Shown here in pieces: positions 54,476 through 63,862 of a stretch of DNA of 64,000 nucleotides. The notes beneath the pieces were generated by a model that saw only the letters and a list, made by a program, of their open reading frames with translations, searched no databases and was not told the origin of the DNA. Within the stretch, counting starts at the first letter, position 1, and the number at the start of each line of letters is the position of its first letter. The stretch is taken from contig CALGLU010000081.1 of the NCBI GenBank assembly GCA_937959275.1, positions 21,731-85,730 on the forward strand, in the 5' to 3' direction. This stretch comes from an uncultured Saprospiraceae bacterium (GTDB lineage Bacteria; Bacteroidota; Bacteroidia; Chitinophagales; Saprospiraceae). The translations under genes and the position numbers were made by a program.

Positions 54476-55987
54476 TTGAGCAGTATACCATCAGAAGGCG
54501 GGGTTAAGAAAGGCAAGGAGTTATATGACTATCAAAAAGAAGATCTGACTAAGATTTTTGACCGATTTCATAACTGCCCAGCGAACTATAATCTAGTTTA
54601 TCAATTGCCTACAGGCGGTGGAAAGACCGTTATTTTTTCGGAGATATCTCGTCGATATATCACAGAATTTAAGAAAAAAGTCCTTATTCTCACACACAGA
54701 ATAGAGCTAAGTCGACAGACAGATTCGATGCTAGCAGAGTTTGGTGTCTTTACTAAGGTCATCGATAGCAGTGTCAAGGAATTACCAGATCAGGATGATT
54801 ATCATTGCTTCGTCGCCATGGTAGAGACATTGAATAATCGACTCTATGATAAGAAGTTCGAACTCAATGAAATAGGTCTGGTCATTATTGATGAAGCCCA
54901 CAATAATTCATTCAGAAAATTATTCAAGTATTTTGAGCAATGCTTCATCTTAGGTGTTACGGCAACCCCTCTTAGTTCAAATTTTAAACTCCCGCTCAAA
55001 GACAGCTACAAAGAATTAATTGTCGGTCATTCCATCCCGTACTTAGTCAATCAAGGTTTTTTGGCGAAAGCCACCACCTTTAGCTATGACGTCAGTCTGA
55101 ATAAGTTGAAAATTGGTATCAACGGGGATTACACAGTCCGGTCATCTGAGGAATTGTATTCAGGGGTGCAAATGCAGAACAAATTGCTTTATGCATTTGA
55201 GCAACGGTCAAAGGGTAAAAAGACATTGATTTTCAATAATGGTATCAATACATCTCAATATGTCTTTCACACCTTCAAAGAAGCTGGCTACGATATCCGG
55301 CATTTAGACAATACAACGCCTAAAAAGCAACGGAAAGAGATTTTGGAATGGTTTAAGAAAAAACCTGATGCCATTATTAGTTCTGTTAGTATCCTGACGA
55401 CTGGATTCGATGAACCGACAATTGAGTCGATCATTCTAAATCGGGCGACAAGATCGTTGACATTATATTACCAAATGATCGGTCGGGGCTCAAGAGCTAT
55501 ACCAGGTAAATCGACATTTGATGTCATAGACTTAGGGAATAATGCAGCTCGTTTTGGTCTGTGGGCTGAAGAGGTAGATTGGCAGTTAATCTTTGCCTAT
55601 CCAGAACACTTCTTAGAAAATCTAATTTCTGATGATGAGATAGAAAGGCGCTTTGTATATACAATGCCTGAAGAATTAAAAGCAAAATTTGCCAAAAGCG
55701 AATCTCTTGAATTTAATGTAAAGAATGTTTACAAAGAAGTTATTTCAAATAAACAGAAACCTACAGTAGTCATCGATAAGTCAATAGAACAGCACGCTAA
55801 AATCATTACTGAAAATAGCGATGACCTAATGGATGCGCTTGGCTTGGCTCGGGAGTTAGATGAGGCGATAGCCGATCGCGTCCGTAGATATAGTTATTGC
55901 TTACATAATACCACACGTAATTTTAGAGATTGGTTGCAAGAAGAATATATGAGACGATTGCGTTCGACCTTGCGGAGTGCTTATTAA
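54476..55987 (+). CDS. DEAD/DEAH-box helicase (SSL2/type III restriction-like)
   Basis: A 503-residue superfamily 2 helicase. Walker A is LPTGGGKT (residues 44-51), motif II is IIDEAHNN near 138, motif III GVTATP, and motif VI QMIGRGSR. The start is a TTG at 54476; no in-frame ATG is available near it. The C-terminal 130 residues lack a known nuclease domain. It stands alone, with no restriction or defence gene beside it, so its target (DNA or RNA) is unknown. Confidence 0.87.
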   Translation: MSSIPSEGGVKKGKELYDYQKEDLTKIFDRFHNCPANYNLVYQLPTGGGKTVIFSEISRRYITEFKKKVLILTHRIELSRQTDSMLAEFGVFTKVIDSSVKELPDQDDYHCFVAMVETLNNRLYDKKFELNEIGLVIIDEAHNNSFRKLFKYFEQCFILGVTATPLSSNFKLPLKDSYKELIVGHSIPYLVNQGFLAKATTFSYDVSLNKLKIGINGDYTVRSSEELYSGVQMQNKLLYAFEQRSKGKKTLIFNNGINTSQYVFHTFKEAGYDIRHLDNTTPKKQRKEILEWFKKKPDAIISSVSILTTGFDEPTIESIILNRATRSLTLYYQMIGRGSRAIPGKSTFDVIDLGNNAARFGLWAEEVDWQLIFAYPEHFLENLISDDEIERRFVYTMPEELKAKFAKSESLEFNVKNVYKEVISNKQKPTVVIDKSIEQHAKIITENSDDLMDALGLARELDEAIADRVRRYSYCLHNTTRNFRDWLQEEYMRRLRSTLRSAY

Positions 55988-56019
55988 TTCGTTAACCTCA
56001 TTTGATTAGTTTGGTGATT

Positions 56020-56478
56020 TCAATCATTAAACATTAATACGAGCATTAATGCCCCAGCACCTATAAGTATTATTGGAATATATAATAATATGTGATCAAT
56101 TAAGCCTGAAATGCCTGGCTCGAGTAAAGCATTACTTGGAGATTTAGGGTCATAGTGGACTAGCACGGTAGAGCCAGTTGGATACTTCGCTACCAAAGAT
56201 TTTGCTGTACTTTTAAGAGAGGAGGAAGATTGTACTGCACTGATCTTGTTAGTAGAATAGCTTTTACCATTAACTATGTAATTGTATTTAATTTCTGCAA
56301 TATACATCTTGCCGTCAGGATCAGAATACCATCCAACTTTAGAATCTACTATGTTTCCTTCAACAGTAGGCCAATCTTTAGACGCATTGGCTTTATGTAT
56401 AATTGGGTCAGTAACATACATTTTTGATAATATTCCTAATGAAATAAATACCACTGCGAAAATAAAATTGCTTAACAC
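56020..56478 (-). CDS. DUF3592 membrane protein
   Basis: A 152-residue protein with membrane segments at both ends (FIFAVVFISLGILSKMYV and ILLYIPIILIGAGALMLVLM). The central region WPTVEGNIVDSKVGWYSDPD, then VLVHYDPKSPSNALLEPG, is the DUF3592 signature. Function is unknown. The gene converges on the helicase gene with 32 bases between the stop codons. Confidence 0.85.
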   Translation of the reverse strand: MLSNFIFAVVFISLGILSKMYVTDPIIHKANASKDWPTVEGNIVDSKVGWYSDPDGKMYIAEIKYNYIVNGKSYSTNKISAVQSSSSLKSTAKSLVAKYPTGSTVLVHYDPKSPSNALLEPGISGLIDHILLYIPIILIGAGALMLVLMFND

Positions 56479-56513
56479 AAGTGACTTTTTAGATTTGTAT
56501 AGTTAAGTAAGTC

Positions 56514-58211
56514 TCAAATCTCTAGCTTTTTCAGTTGCTCTACAGCATGGTTAGCAGCCCGTGCAGCAATAGCCATATAGGTCAATGAAGGATTTTGCGT
56601 AGACGTTGAAGTCATACATGCACCATCAGTGACATAGACATTCTTGCAATGATGCAACTGATTCCATTTATTGAGTAATGATGTTTTGGGGTCATGGCCC
56701 ATACGGACACCACCCATTTCATGGATATCTAGACCTGCTGCCTGCTTTGTATCTCTAGTTTTGATATCGACGAATCCTGCTTTAGAATACATTTCCGTTA
56801 ATTGCTCAAAAAAGTCTTTGATCATTCTCTCATCGTTGTCATCATACTCCATATGGATATGGAGTAGAGGCATGTCCCATTCGTCTGTTTGATCAGTCGA
56901 TAACTTGACATAATTACTTTCTTTGGGAATCGTCTCGCCCATCATGTGAGATCTTATCTGCCAGTCTCCATATGTTCCTTCATGGTCTAACAAACTATCA
57001 GCCAATGCTTTGCCCCATCCCTGAGTACTACCTTGACTTTTATTTCGATTTGCACCAAAGCCACAAGCATAGCCTCGAAGGAAATCTGTTTCCTGCTCAT
57101 ATACATTTCTAAAACGTGGGATATAACTACCACCAGGTTGACGGCTTACCATTCGCTTGTCTAGCATGCCTTCATAGCGTGCACTGATCTTAGCACGATA
57201 ATTATGAAAGGCCACGTGTTTACCAAGGAGACCAGAGTCATTGCCTAAGCCATTAGGAAATCGATCAGACTTTGAATTTAACAACAACATTGCTGTATTC
57301 AAAGCTCCCGCGTTAACAAAGATGATCTTGGCAGTATATTCAGTGACCTGTTTAGATTGGGTATCGATCACGCGTACACCGGTTGCCTTTCCCGACTCTT
57401 CATTATATAGAATGGACTCGACGACGGAGTGAGGCCTAAGCGTTAGATTCCCTGATTTTTTCGCCCAAGGAATGGTAGAGGAATTCGAACTGTAATAGCC
57501 TCCATAAGGACAGCCTCGCTCGCACTGCATGCGTCTCAGACAAGTCCCTCGACCTTGCTCGATATGGATGTCTTTGGCTTCGCTTAGATGAGCACACCGT
57601 CCAAAGATGAGGTGACGATTTTTGTAATTCTTCCGTAAAGATTCCGCAAAGTACTGCTGGACACAATTCAACTCCCATGCAGGTAAGAAGTCTCCATCTG
57701 GCAACACGTCAAGGCCATCTTTATTTCCCGCAATACCAACAAATCGCTCCACTTTAGTATACCATTGAGCTAAATCTTTATAGCGTATTGGCCAATCAAC
57801 AGCAAAGCCATCCCGCGCAGGTCCTTCAAAGTCAAAGTCACTCCAACGCTGTGTCTGCCTAGCCCACATCAATGACTTGCCACCTACTTGATAGCCACGA
57901 ATCCAGTCAAATGGTGCATCCTCAATATAGGGATGCTCTGAATCCTTAACAAAAAAGTGGGCGTTGTCTTCCCGATACGCATAGCACCTTGCAATGGATG
58001 GGTTGTCTTTCGTATCAGCTAAAGGCATTTGACCTCTATGGTCAAACTCCCAAGTATGTTTAGTCGCAGTCGGGTAGTCTTCCTTGTGGATGACATCTCG
58101 ACCACGCTCCAAAAGCAAAGTCTGTATACCAGATTCGCAAAGTTCCATAGCAGACCAGCCACCGCTCATACCCGCACCAATAACGATCGCATCAAAGTTC
58201 GTTTCGCTCAT
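56514..58211 (-). CDS. GMC-family FAD oxidoreductase (gluconate dehydrogenase-like large subunit)
   Basis: A 565-residue flavoprotein. The FAD motif is IVIGAGMSGGWSAMELCESG; further blocks are GGKSLMWARQTQRWSDFDFE, RRMQCERGCPYGGYY and a C-terminal VTDGACMTSTSTQNPSL with active-site residues. It should oxidise an alcohol or sugar-type hydroxyl and pass electrons to a membrane acceptor. It lies 26 bases after the gene for a subunit-3-like partner at 58238, as in gluconate 2-dehydrogenases. No cytochrome subunit gene is beside it. Confidence 0.92.
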   Translation of the reverse strand: MSETNFDAIVIGAGMSGGWSAMELCESGIQTLLLERGRDVIHKEDYPTATKHTWEFDHRGQMPLADTKDNPSIARCYAYREDNAHFFVKDSEHPYIEDAPFDWIRGYQVGGKSLMWARQTQRWSDFDFEGPARDGFAVDWPIRYKDLAQWYTKVERFVGIAGNKDGLDVLPDGDFLPAWELNCVQQYFAESLRKNYKNRHLIFGRCAHLSEAKDIHIEQGRGTCLRRMQCERGCPYGGYYSSNSSTIPWAKKSGNLTLRPHSVVESILYNEESGKATGVRVIDTQSKQVTEYTAKIIFVNAGALNTAMLLLNSKSDRFPNGLGNDSGLLGKHVAFHNYRAKISARYEGMLDKRMVSRQPGGSYIPRFRNVYEQETDFLRGYACGFGANRNKSQGSTQGWGKALADSLLDHEGTYGDWQIRSHMMGETIPKESNYVKLSTDQTDEWDMPLLHIHMEYDDNDERMIKDFFEQLTEMYSKAGFVDIKTRDTKQAAGLDIHEMGGVRMGHDPKTSLLNKWNQLHHCKNVYVTDGACMTSTSTQNPSLTYMAIAARAANHAVEQLKKLEI

Positions 58212-58237
58212 GTTTTAATTTTTTAAAGCTGTCAATT

Positions 58238-58753
58238 TTATATATCTACACAAGCTTGATATGCTTCTGGAATGAGTTGGTAATCTGTTTTTGTTGTTAA
58301 ATAGTAAGCTGAAGATTTTAAATTTTGAATTGATAATTGCTTTGTTTGCTGTAAGAAATAAACCAATTCTTCTTGAGGCGCTTCCTGTGCAAGACTTGAG
58401 CGAATCATTTCAATAGCTGTGTCTGGGTCCATTGATTTAATCTTTTCTTTGGCAGTAGACATCAATAGTTTATACTGTTCAAATCCTGTAGCATATAGTG
58501 TGATGTCTTCAGTCGTCCGGCAGTCATTGAGCATGCGCAAGATAAAGTTGACTGGTGCTTCGATTTGATCCGAGACACCATTTAGTGGGAGAATACTTTC
58601 ACTGATAGCACTCAAGTAGTCTTTGTGTTTTCTATTAAGATCTAATTGACCTTCGTTTAAAAAATCTAAAACGTTTCTTTCTGCACATCCCGTAAGGAAG
58701 ACCGTCGATGCAGATGCAAGAAGAATGGTTTGAATGGCTTCACGTCTATCCAT
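58238..58753 (-). CDS. Gluconate 2-dehydrogenase subunit 3-like protein
   Basis: A 171-residue protein with MDRREAIQTILLASAS followed by VFLTGC, which reads as a twin-arginine signal with a lipobox (acylated Cys22). The mature part is helical, as in the subunit 3 family that helps export and fold the GMC subunit. It is first in a two-gene minus-strand operon with the GMC gene. A candidate promoter lies at 58792-58799. Confidence 0.9.
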   Translation of the reverse strand: MDRREAIQTILLASASTVFLTGCAERNVLDFLNEGQLDLNRKHKDYLSAISESILPLNGVSDQIEAPVNFILRMLNDCRTTEDITLYATGFEQYKLLMSTAKEKIKSMDPDTAIEMIRSSLAQEAPQEELVYFLQQTKQLSIQNLKSSAYYLTTKTDYQLIPEAYQACVDI

Positions 58754-59077
58754 TTGTAGTAGTTAGTTCTCTAAATATAAGTCTATTTAGACAAATTTAA
58801 TACTGATTATATCTTGTTCGGCCTAATCACTCAAATTTCAATCTCATTCGGTCCGTAACATTTTATCTATTTTTCTACCTTTTGTTATTTCATCGACTAA
58901 TTGGAACCGTCATCCTGAAAAACCAATTCCCAATACGCGCCAATAAAATTAAAGGAATGCCAAAAAGAAGTCTCAAATTTTAAGTCGAGAGGTCTTTCAT
59001 TCCGAGCGCTAGTAAAGCAATAAAGTGATCGCCCATAACTCAATTTCGACCTTGTGGAGAAATCTAAATACCTCATG
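58754..59077. other. Intergenic region between GMC and ABC-M1 loci
   Basis: About 325 bases with no gene. A -7 box for the GMC operon lies at 58792-58799. The segment near 58910-59060 (GTCATCCTGAA, CATTCCGAGCGC, GACCTTGTGGAGA words) looks like a decayed copy of a common Bacteroidota intergenic repeat. Confidence 0.45.
58792..58799 (-). promoter_or_regulatory. Candidate -7 box (TAAATTTG) for the GMC operon
   Basis: On the minus strand TAAATTTG matches TAnnTTTG, 38 bases before the ATG at 58753. No -33 TTG is found at the standard distance. Confidence 0.4.
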
Positions 59078-62000
59078 TTATAGCTCAGTAAACATTGATC
59101 GGACTTCCTTTCTTTTTGAGTCTTCTGTTTGATCCAGTATATAAGTTATTAAATCTTGAGATGTTGCGTACCGATCTTGAAGTTGTCGCTGTATTCCGTC
59201 TCGTGTATTCCAATCTCGAATGAATGCTCGAAGTGCTAGATTAACGTTGTCTTCACCGATTTTGTTTTGCAATTCGTACATCAAGATCGCACCCTTATTG
59301 TAGTATATGTATTCTTCGTGTTCGACGAGGTATAAAGGTGCTTCTACTTGCTCAGCTTTCTTTTTACCCTTTTCATAAAGCTCATGTTGTAGCGTGATAA
59401 ATTGATCTACTTTTTCCTTTGTAAAGTTGTTTTTGAAAACCATCAAGGCTGAATATTGAGCCAGTGTTTCTAAAATAAAGTGTTGCCCCTTGACATGGGC
59501 AGCCTCGACTTGCATGCCCCACCATTGATGTGCCACCTCATGCGCGGTGATAAAAAATGTCATATCGATATCTGTCGCGTCATCGATGTCAAGCATGAAG
59601 CCGATTGATTCTGAGAATGGGATAGCACTGGGAAAAGATTGTGCAAAGTCAGCATAACGCGGAAATTCTACAATTCTCAATTGCTGATATTGAAACGGAG
59701 AGAAATGAGTAGAATAATAATCTAAGGAGGCTTTCATCCCGTGCATCATCCGATCCAAGTTATAGTCATGCTGGGGATGATGATAGATTTCTAAGTCAAC
59801 CGTTTGTGGATTCTGCTCGTCTGTCGATTGCCAAGTGTCTGATAATATTTCGTATCTACCAGATAGGATAGAGTAGAAGTTGATGATTGGGACGATGGTA
59901 TTATAGGTGGTATACTTTCGGTTATGCTCTGTCCAAGTCTTGCTTAGTTGACCAGATGATACAGCAATCTGATCAATAGATGTTCCAATCGTAATATTAA
60001 CAACTATGCCATCTGAGTTGCTTCCAGAACGTGCCAGTTTTAATTCCTCTTGATTATCGATATGTGCTTTACTTGGCCGTTGAGCAAGGCCATATTCTTT
60101 TCGCTCCTTATCATCTCTCAATTCGTATTTACGATTATATCCGAGTGTAGGAAACTCGCTGTTGCGTATAAACGTGCCATTGCCAATAACTCCGGTGGCA
60201 GCATTCGCATCAAGCTCAAACCCCTTTGGTTTAAATGATTGTTTGAAAGTCATCTTTAATGAATCGCCTGGCTCGAGAGCAGTGATTAGTTGATAGATGA
60301 TAAATTCAAAACCTTGGAATTGGCGATCTGCTTTTACTGGGATAGAAAAATGTAGACTATCGAGAGATATATCTGAATCAATTGTTTTCTGAATGTGAAT
60401 GGCATGAATGGCATGTGATTTATCATTTCTCAATGTGTATTCGCCTTCAAGTGTATATGATCTTTCTTTAGGATATAATTCCAAATGAAGAGTTGCTGCG
60501 CTTATGTTAGGCTGTGGAGAATACTCGAGTCGCTTTAGTGTTTTTTCATAATTCGCTCTGTATTGATTCTCTTCTTGTTGTGTCCAGACCTCATTCAAAA
60601 CATGAGTCTGATAATAAATAGTTGCACCTAAGCCAATGAAAAGTAAGAACACAATGCTTGTAAAAGAGTTTAGTTTTACAGCTCTTTGTAAGCTCCCAGA
60701 TTTTAATCTGTCTAACAAGTTGAGCCGTACACCTTTACTTGCGAATCGTGAAGCTAGGATGAGTAATAAACTGCCAAATACTAACCAATAAGCTTTAAGC
60801 CATAGGTAGGGTGACAGATAGTGACCATAGCCGTTCATTTCCGAATACGGCTGTAGACTGTTGCCTCCAAAAATCAAGAGTACATGTTTGATTCCAGTTA
60901 GCTGAAGAGAAATTGTTAGTAGGAAGAAGACTAGCGTAATTATGATAGCCATAAACTTATGCTCTGCTATGGCATGGATAAAAAATGCAGCGCAGGTATA
61001 GATGGCTAAAAAGGGCAGTATTTCAATAAAGAATCCAGAAAAGTATACTGGAAGATTGAAGTCATAATAGCCTTGTGTGATTTGAAATAAAATCCCAGAC
61101 AAAATCAAGATCAACATCAAGATGATATACACGACGATTAATCCGACAGCCTTGCTACTTAAGTTGATGAAAGTAGATAGGGAAGTCGCATCTATCATGA
61201 GTTTTAGTCCTACATCATTTTCTTTCCAATACAGCTCGCCTGTATAAAAGAGTAAAATGATGATGAAAAAATATAGCGACATCTCTTGCAGCTCTTCTAA
61301 TATCAGATAGGTCGTCGGATAACTGTCCACTTCATACACCGTTCCCAAGTTGATCGAATTGACGAGAATGATGACGACGGCACAAATAATGATCGCCCAA
61401 AAGGAGCGCTCTTTTAACAAGGTTTTTGTAAAAAAGAGAGACATATAGGCAAACTGCTTGAACTGAGATATCCAGTCAAACTGAAGGAATACAATTGGTA
61501 ATTCTATATCCGACTTGTTTTTTACTGGCTGAAGTGCCTGCTTTGATTTTGCTGGCTTTCCAGAATCTTGGTGCCTTGAGAAGTTAAACCTCCGATAGCC
61601 AATCCATAAAATAAATATGCCTAAACAGGTCCAGAAAAGCACTTTAATAAGTAGCACATCTGCGAATGGAATCAATCGATTATTCATATCCTCTATTGGC
61701 CACTCTTTGCTTATATAGCTAATCGTAGTCAATGAAAACGGATCTAATACGGCTTGTAAATATTCATTGGGAATTGCCTTGGTCATTAGGAATACTGCAA
61801 ATAGAACGATGCCTTGCGTATACACCACAAGTAATTTTCGACTTAATGTACCACTTACGAAAAAGAGTGCTGATCCAAAAAACAATGCAGGTAACATGAT
61901 GCTGAGAAATGCTGAAAGGTAACAGGAGAATCTAAACGGGAGCGTCTGAGATTCTAACCGCCAAGGCAAAAATTCTCCAATCATCATCCCGAACATGACG

Positions 62001-62350
62001 CCACTAAATACAAACACAAGGATGATAAAAGACCCCAAATATCTGCCAACTAACAACTCTAACTTTCTAATTGGTAATGTATAGACAAGAGGCGTGATCT
62101 GATATTGATCATCTCGGATCATAGGAATACCCATAATCAATGAAGCCGCGATCATGAAGATGCCAGTGATGGCGCCCATGGTTTTACTGATGACGACTGG
62201 TGCATTTTTTGACACTAAGCCAAGCTCCACACCCTGAAAAATAAAATCAACACCAAAGATGGAAACCGTGGTTAAAAATACAAAGTATAAGTAGGTCTCT
62301 GGTCGCTTGAGTCTATACTTGATTTCAAATTTTAAAATTTCATTCCACAT
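59078..62350 (-). CDS. ABC-2 permease fused to M1-family aminopeptidase
   Basis: A 1090-residue fusion. Residues 1-580 or so form an ABC-2 type permease with many membrane segments. The C-terminal half has an M1 metallopeptidase domain: HEVAHQWWG near residue 938 binds zinc, with a Glu about 20 residues later (FILETLAQYSA). This fusion is common in Bacteroidota; the peptidase is thought to face the periplasm. Its role may be peptide processing coupled to transport, but the substrate is unknown. It lies 18 bases after the matching ATPase gene. Confidence 0.93.
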   Translation of the reverse strand: MWNEILKFEIKYRLKRPETYLYFVFLTTVSIFGVDFIFQGVELGLVSKNAPVVISKTMGAITGIFMIAASLIMGIPMIRDDQYQITPLVYTLPIRKLELLVGRYLGSFIILVFVFSGVMFGMMIGEFLPWRLESQTLPFRFSCYLSAFLSIMLPALFFGSALFFVSGTLSRKLLVVYTQGIVLFAVFLMTKAIPNEYLQAVLDPFSLTTISYISKEWPIEDMNNRLIPFADVLLIKVLFWTCLGIFILWIGYRRFNFSRHQDSGKPAKSKQALQPVKNKSDIELPIVFLQFDWISQFKQFAYMSLFFTKTLLKERSFWAIIICAVVIILVNSINLGTVYEVDSYPTTYLILEELQEMSLYFFIIILLFYTGELYWKENDVGLKLMIDATSLSTFINLSSKAVGLIVVYIILMLILILSGILFQITQGYYDFNLPVYFSGFFIEILPFLAIYTCAAFFIHAIAEHKFMAIIITLVFFLLTISLQLTGIKHVLLIFGGNSLQPYSEMNGYGHYLSPYLWLKAYWLVFGSLLLILASRFASKGVRLNLLDRLKSGSLQRAVKLNSFTSIVFLLFIGLGATIYYQTHVLNEVWTQQEENQYRANYEKTLKRLEYSPQPNISAATLHLELYPKERSYTLEGEYTLRNDKSHAIHAIHIQKTIDSDISLDSLHFSIPVKADRQFQGFEFIIYQLITALEPGDSLKMTFKQSFKPKGFELDANAATGVIGNGTFIRNSEFPTLGYNRKYELRDDKERKEYGLAQRPSKAHIDNQEELKLARSGSNSDGIVVNITIGTSIDQIAVSSGQLSKTWTEHNRKYTTYNTIVPIINFYSILSGRYEILSDTWQSTDEQNPQTVDLEIYHHPQHDYNLDRMMHGMKASLDYYSTHFSPFQYQQLRIVEFPRYADFAQSFPSAIPFSESIGFMLDIDDATDIDMTFFITAHEVAHQWWGMQVEAAHVKGQHFILETLAQYSALMVFKNNFTKEKVDQFITLQHELYEKGKKKAEQVEAPLYLVEHEEYIYYNKGAILMYELQNKIGEDNVNLALRAFIRDWNTRDGIQRQLQDRYATSQDLITYILDQTEDSKRKEVRSMFTEL

Positions 62351-62368
62351 GATGGCTTTATGTTTTGC

Positions 62369-63235
62369 TTACATTGTGAGTTGGGTGAAATAGACTTCTT
62401 CTAGACCTACTTGGGAAGCCGTAAAGCCCGGTGGTGCTGATTCACTGAGTATTTGGATAAGGGGTTGGCCGAGATAGTGTTGTTCATTGATGACAGAATA
62501 TGCCGCGCGATAACTTTCAATTTCGTGTTTAGCAATTGTCTTTTGAAATATTTGCCCTGTGAGCTGATCAATAAGAGATCGCGGTTCGCCATCCAGAATG
62601 ACTTGTCCTTGGTTGATGATGGCCATCTTTGTACATAGTTCTTTTACATCGTCTACAATATGCGTTGATAAGATGACAATGGCTTGCTCGCTTAACTCAC
62701 TCAGCAGAAAATAGAATTGATTGCGTTCTTTTGGGTCTAGACCTGCAGTTGGTTCATCGACAATAAGTAGTTTTGGATTGTTGAGCAATGCTTGTGCAAT
62801 ACCAAAACGCTGCTTCATCCCACCTGAGAATCCACCCAAGTATTGATGCCGCACTTCATACAAATTGGTTTTGTGAAGTAGGGCATTGACTAAATCTATT
62901 CTTTGGTTTTTATGGCTGATGCCTTTGAGAATAGCGAAATGGGTTAACAAGTCTAAAGCAGAAATTCTAGGGTAGACTCCAAATTGTTGTGGAAGATATC
63001 CTAATGTTTTTCGCACGTCTTGTTTGTGCTTGAATACATCTATTCCATTAAATACGATTGAGCCTTCATCAGCATCTTGGAGAGTGGCTATGATCCGCAT
63101 GAGGGTGGATTTTCCAGCGCCATTTGGACCTAGTAAGCCAAACATGCCCGTAGATAGTTCTAAGTTAATAGACTGTAAAGCCTGGACTCCATTCTTATAT
63201 GTTTTGGAAAGATTTGATATACTGAGCTGCTCCAT
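62369..63235 (-). CDS. ABC transporter ATP-binding protein
   Basis: A 288-residue ATPase. Walker A is GPNGAGKST near residues 36-44, the signature is LGGFSGGMKQRFG, and Walker B is LLIVDEPTAGLDP. The first gene of the two-gene operon, it should power the permease-M1 fusion 18 bases downstream. A matching -7 box lies at 63252-63259. Confidence 0.95.
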   Translation of the reverse strand: MEQLSISNLSKTYKNGVQALQSINLELSTGMFGLLGPNGAGKSTLMRIIATLQDADEGSIVFNGIDVFKHKQDVRKTLGYLPQQFGVYPRISALDLLTHFAILKGISHKNQRIDLVNALLHKTNLYEVRHQYLGGFSGGMKQRFGIAQALLNNPKLLIVDEPTAGLDPKERNQFYFLLSELSEQAIVILSTHIVDDVKELCTKMAIINQGQVILDGEPRSLIDQLTGQIFQKTIAKHEIESYRAAYSVINEQHYLGQPLIQILSESAPPGFTASQVGLEEVYFTQLTM

Positions 63236-63251
63236 ATTTTTTTATTCGTAG

Positions 63252-63259
63252 CAAACATA
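63252..63259 (-). promoter_or_regulatory. Candidate -7 box (TATGTTTG) for the ABC-M1 operon
   Basis: On the minus strand TATGTTTG is an exact TAnnTTTG match, 16 bases before the ATG of the ATPase gene. A -33 TTG is not evident. Confidence 0.45.
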
Positions 63260-63433
63260 TCGTGATCCTGTGTTACGAAATAATAAATGTGATCAACAGT
63301 ACGTATTCAGGGAGACACGTCTACTTGTGCATGTTGAAGGTCGTTCGTCTCATGATTTGAATAGATCACACTCAAATTCAGTCTGTTTGTCAAATTATTT
63401 GCGAGACACTTCTGCAATGCCTAATATTGGTAC

Positions 63434-63862
63434 ATGTTAAGAGCCATTAGATATCGAGTCAGAGGCGTTCCATCATGGGTGATTTGGACGGTACTCGCTT
63501 TGATTGGGTTATTCATCATGATATTGAATGATGTCTTAGGTGATGAAGATGGCTTCATTGTATTCGGTCTTATCTACATGATTATATTGGTAATAGCCGT
63601 CACTCGATGGGTCTTTTTACAAGTGAAGTCTGTTATTGCATTGAAGAGAGATAAAGCGAAGATGGAGATGTTGCATTTGAAAAGTCAGGTGAATCCGCAT
63701 TTCTTTTTCAATACCTTGAATAATCTATATGGGCTCGTAGATAAAGATCCGAAGGAAGCGCAAAGTTTGATCTTGAAGTTATCTGAAATGATGCGCTACA
63801 GTATTTATGAAGGCCAACAAGAATGGGTGCCCTTAGAAGATGAGATCAGCTATTTACAGAAT
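63434..63862 (+). pseudogene. LytS-type sensor histidine kinase, interrupted by an IS
   Basis: The reading frame gives two membrane segments (ILNDVLGDEDG lies between them), then the His_kinase block LHLKSQVNPHFFFNTLNNLY with the phospho-acceptor His. The family continues as EISYLQNYIEL; here the reading frame breaks right after EISYLQN and runs into seven unrelated residues and a stop (63863-63886). The ATP-binding domain is therefore missing. An IS1595-like transposase begins at 63937, so the gene was cut by this element. The gene diverges from the ABC-M1 operon, which it may have once regulated. Confidence 0.85.
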
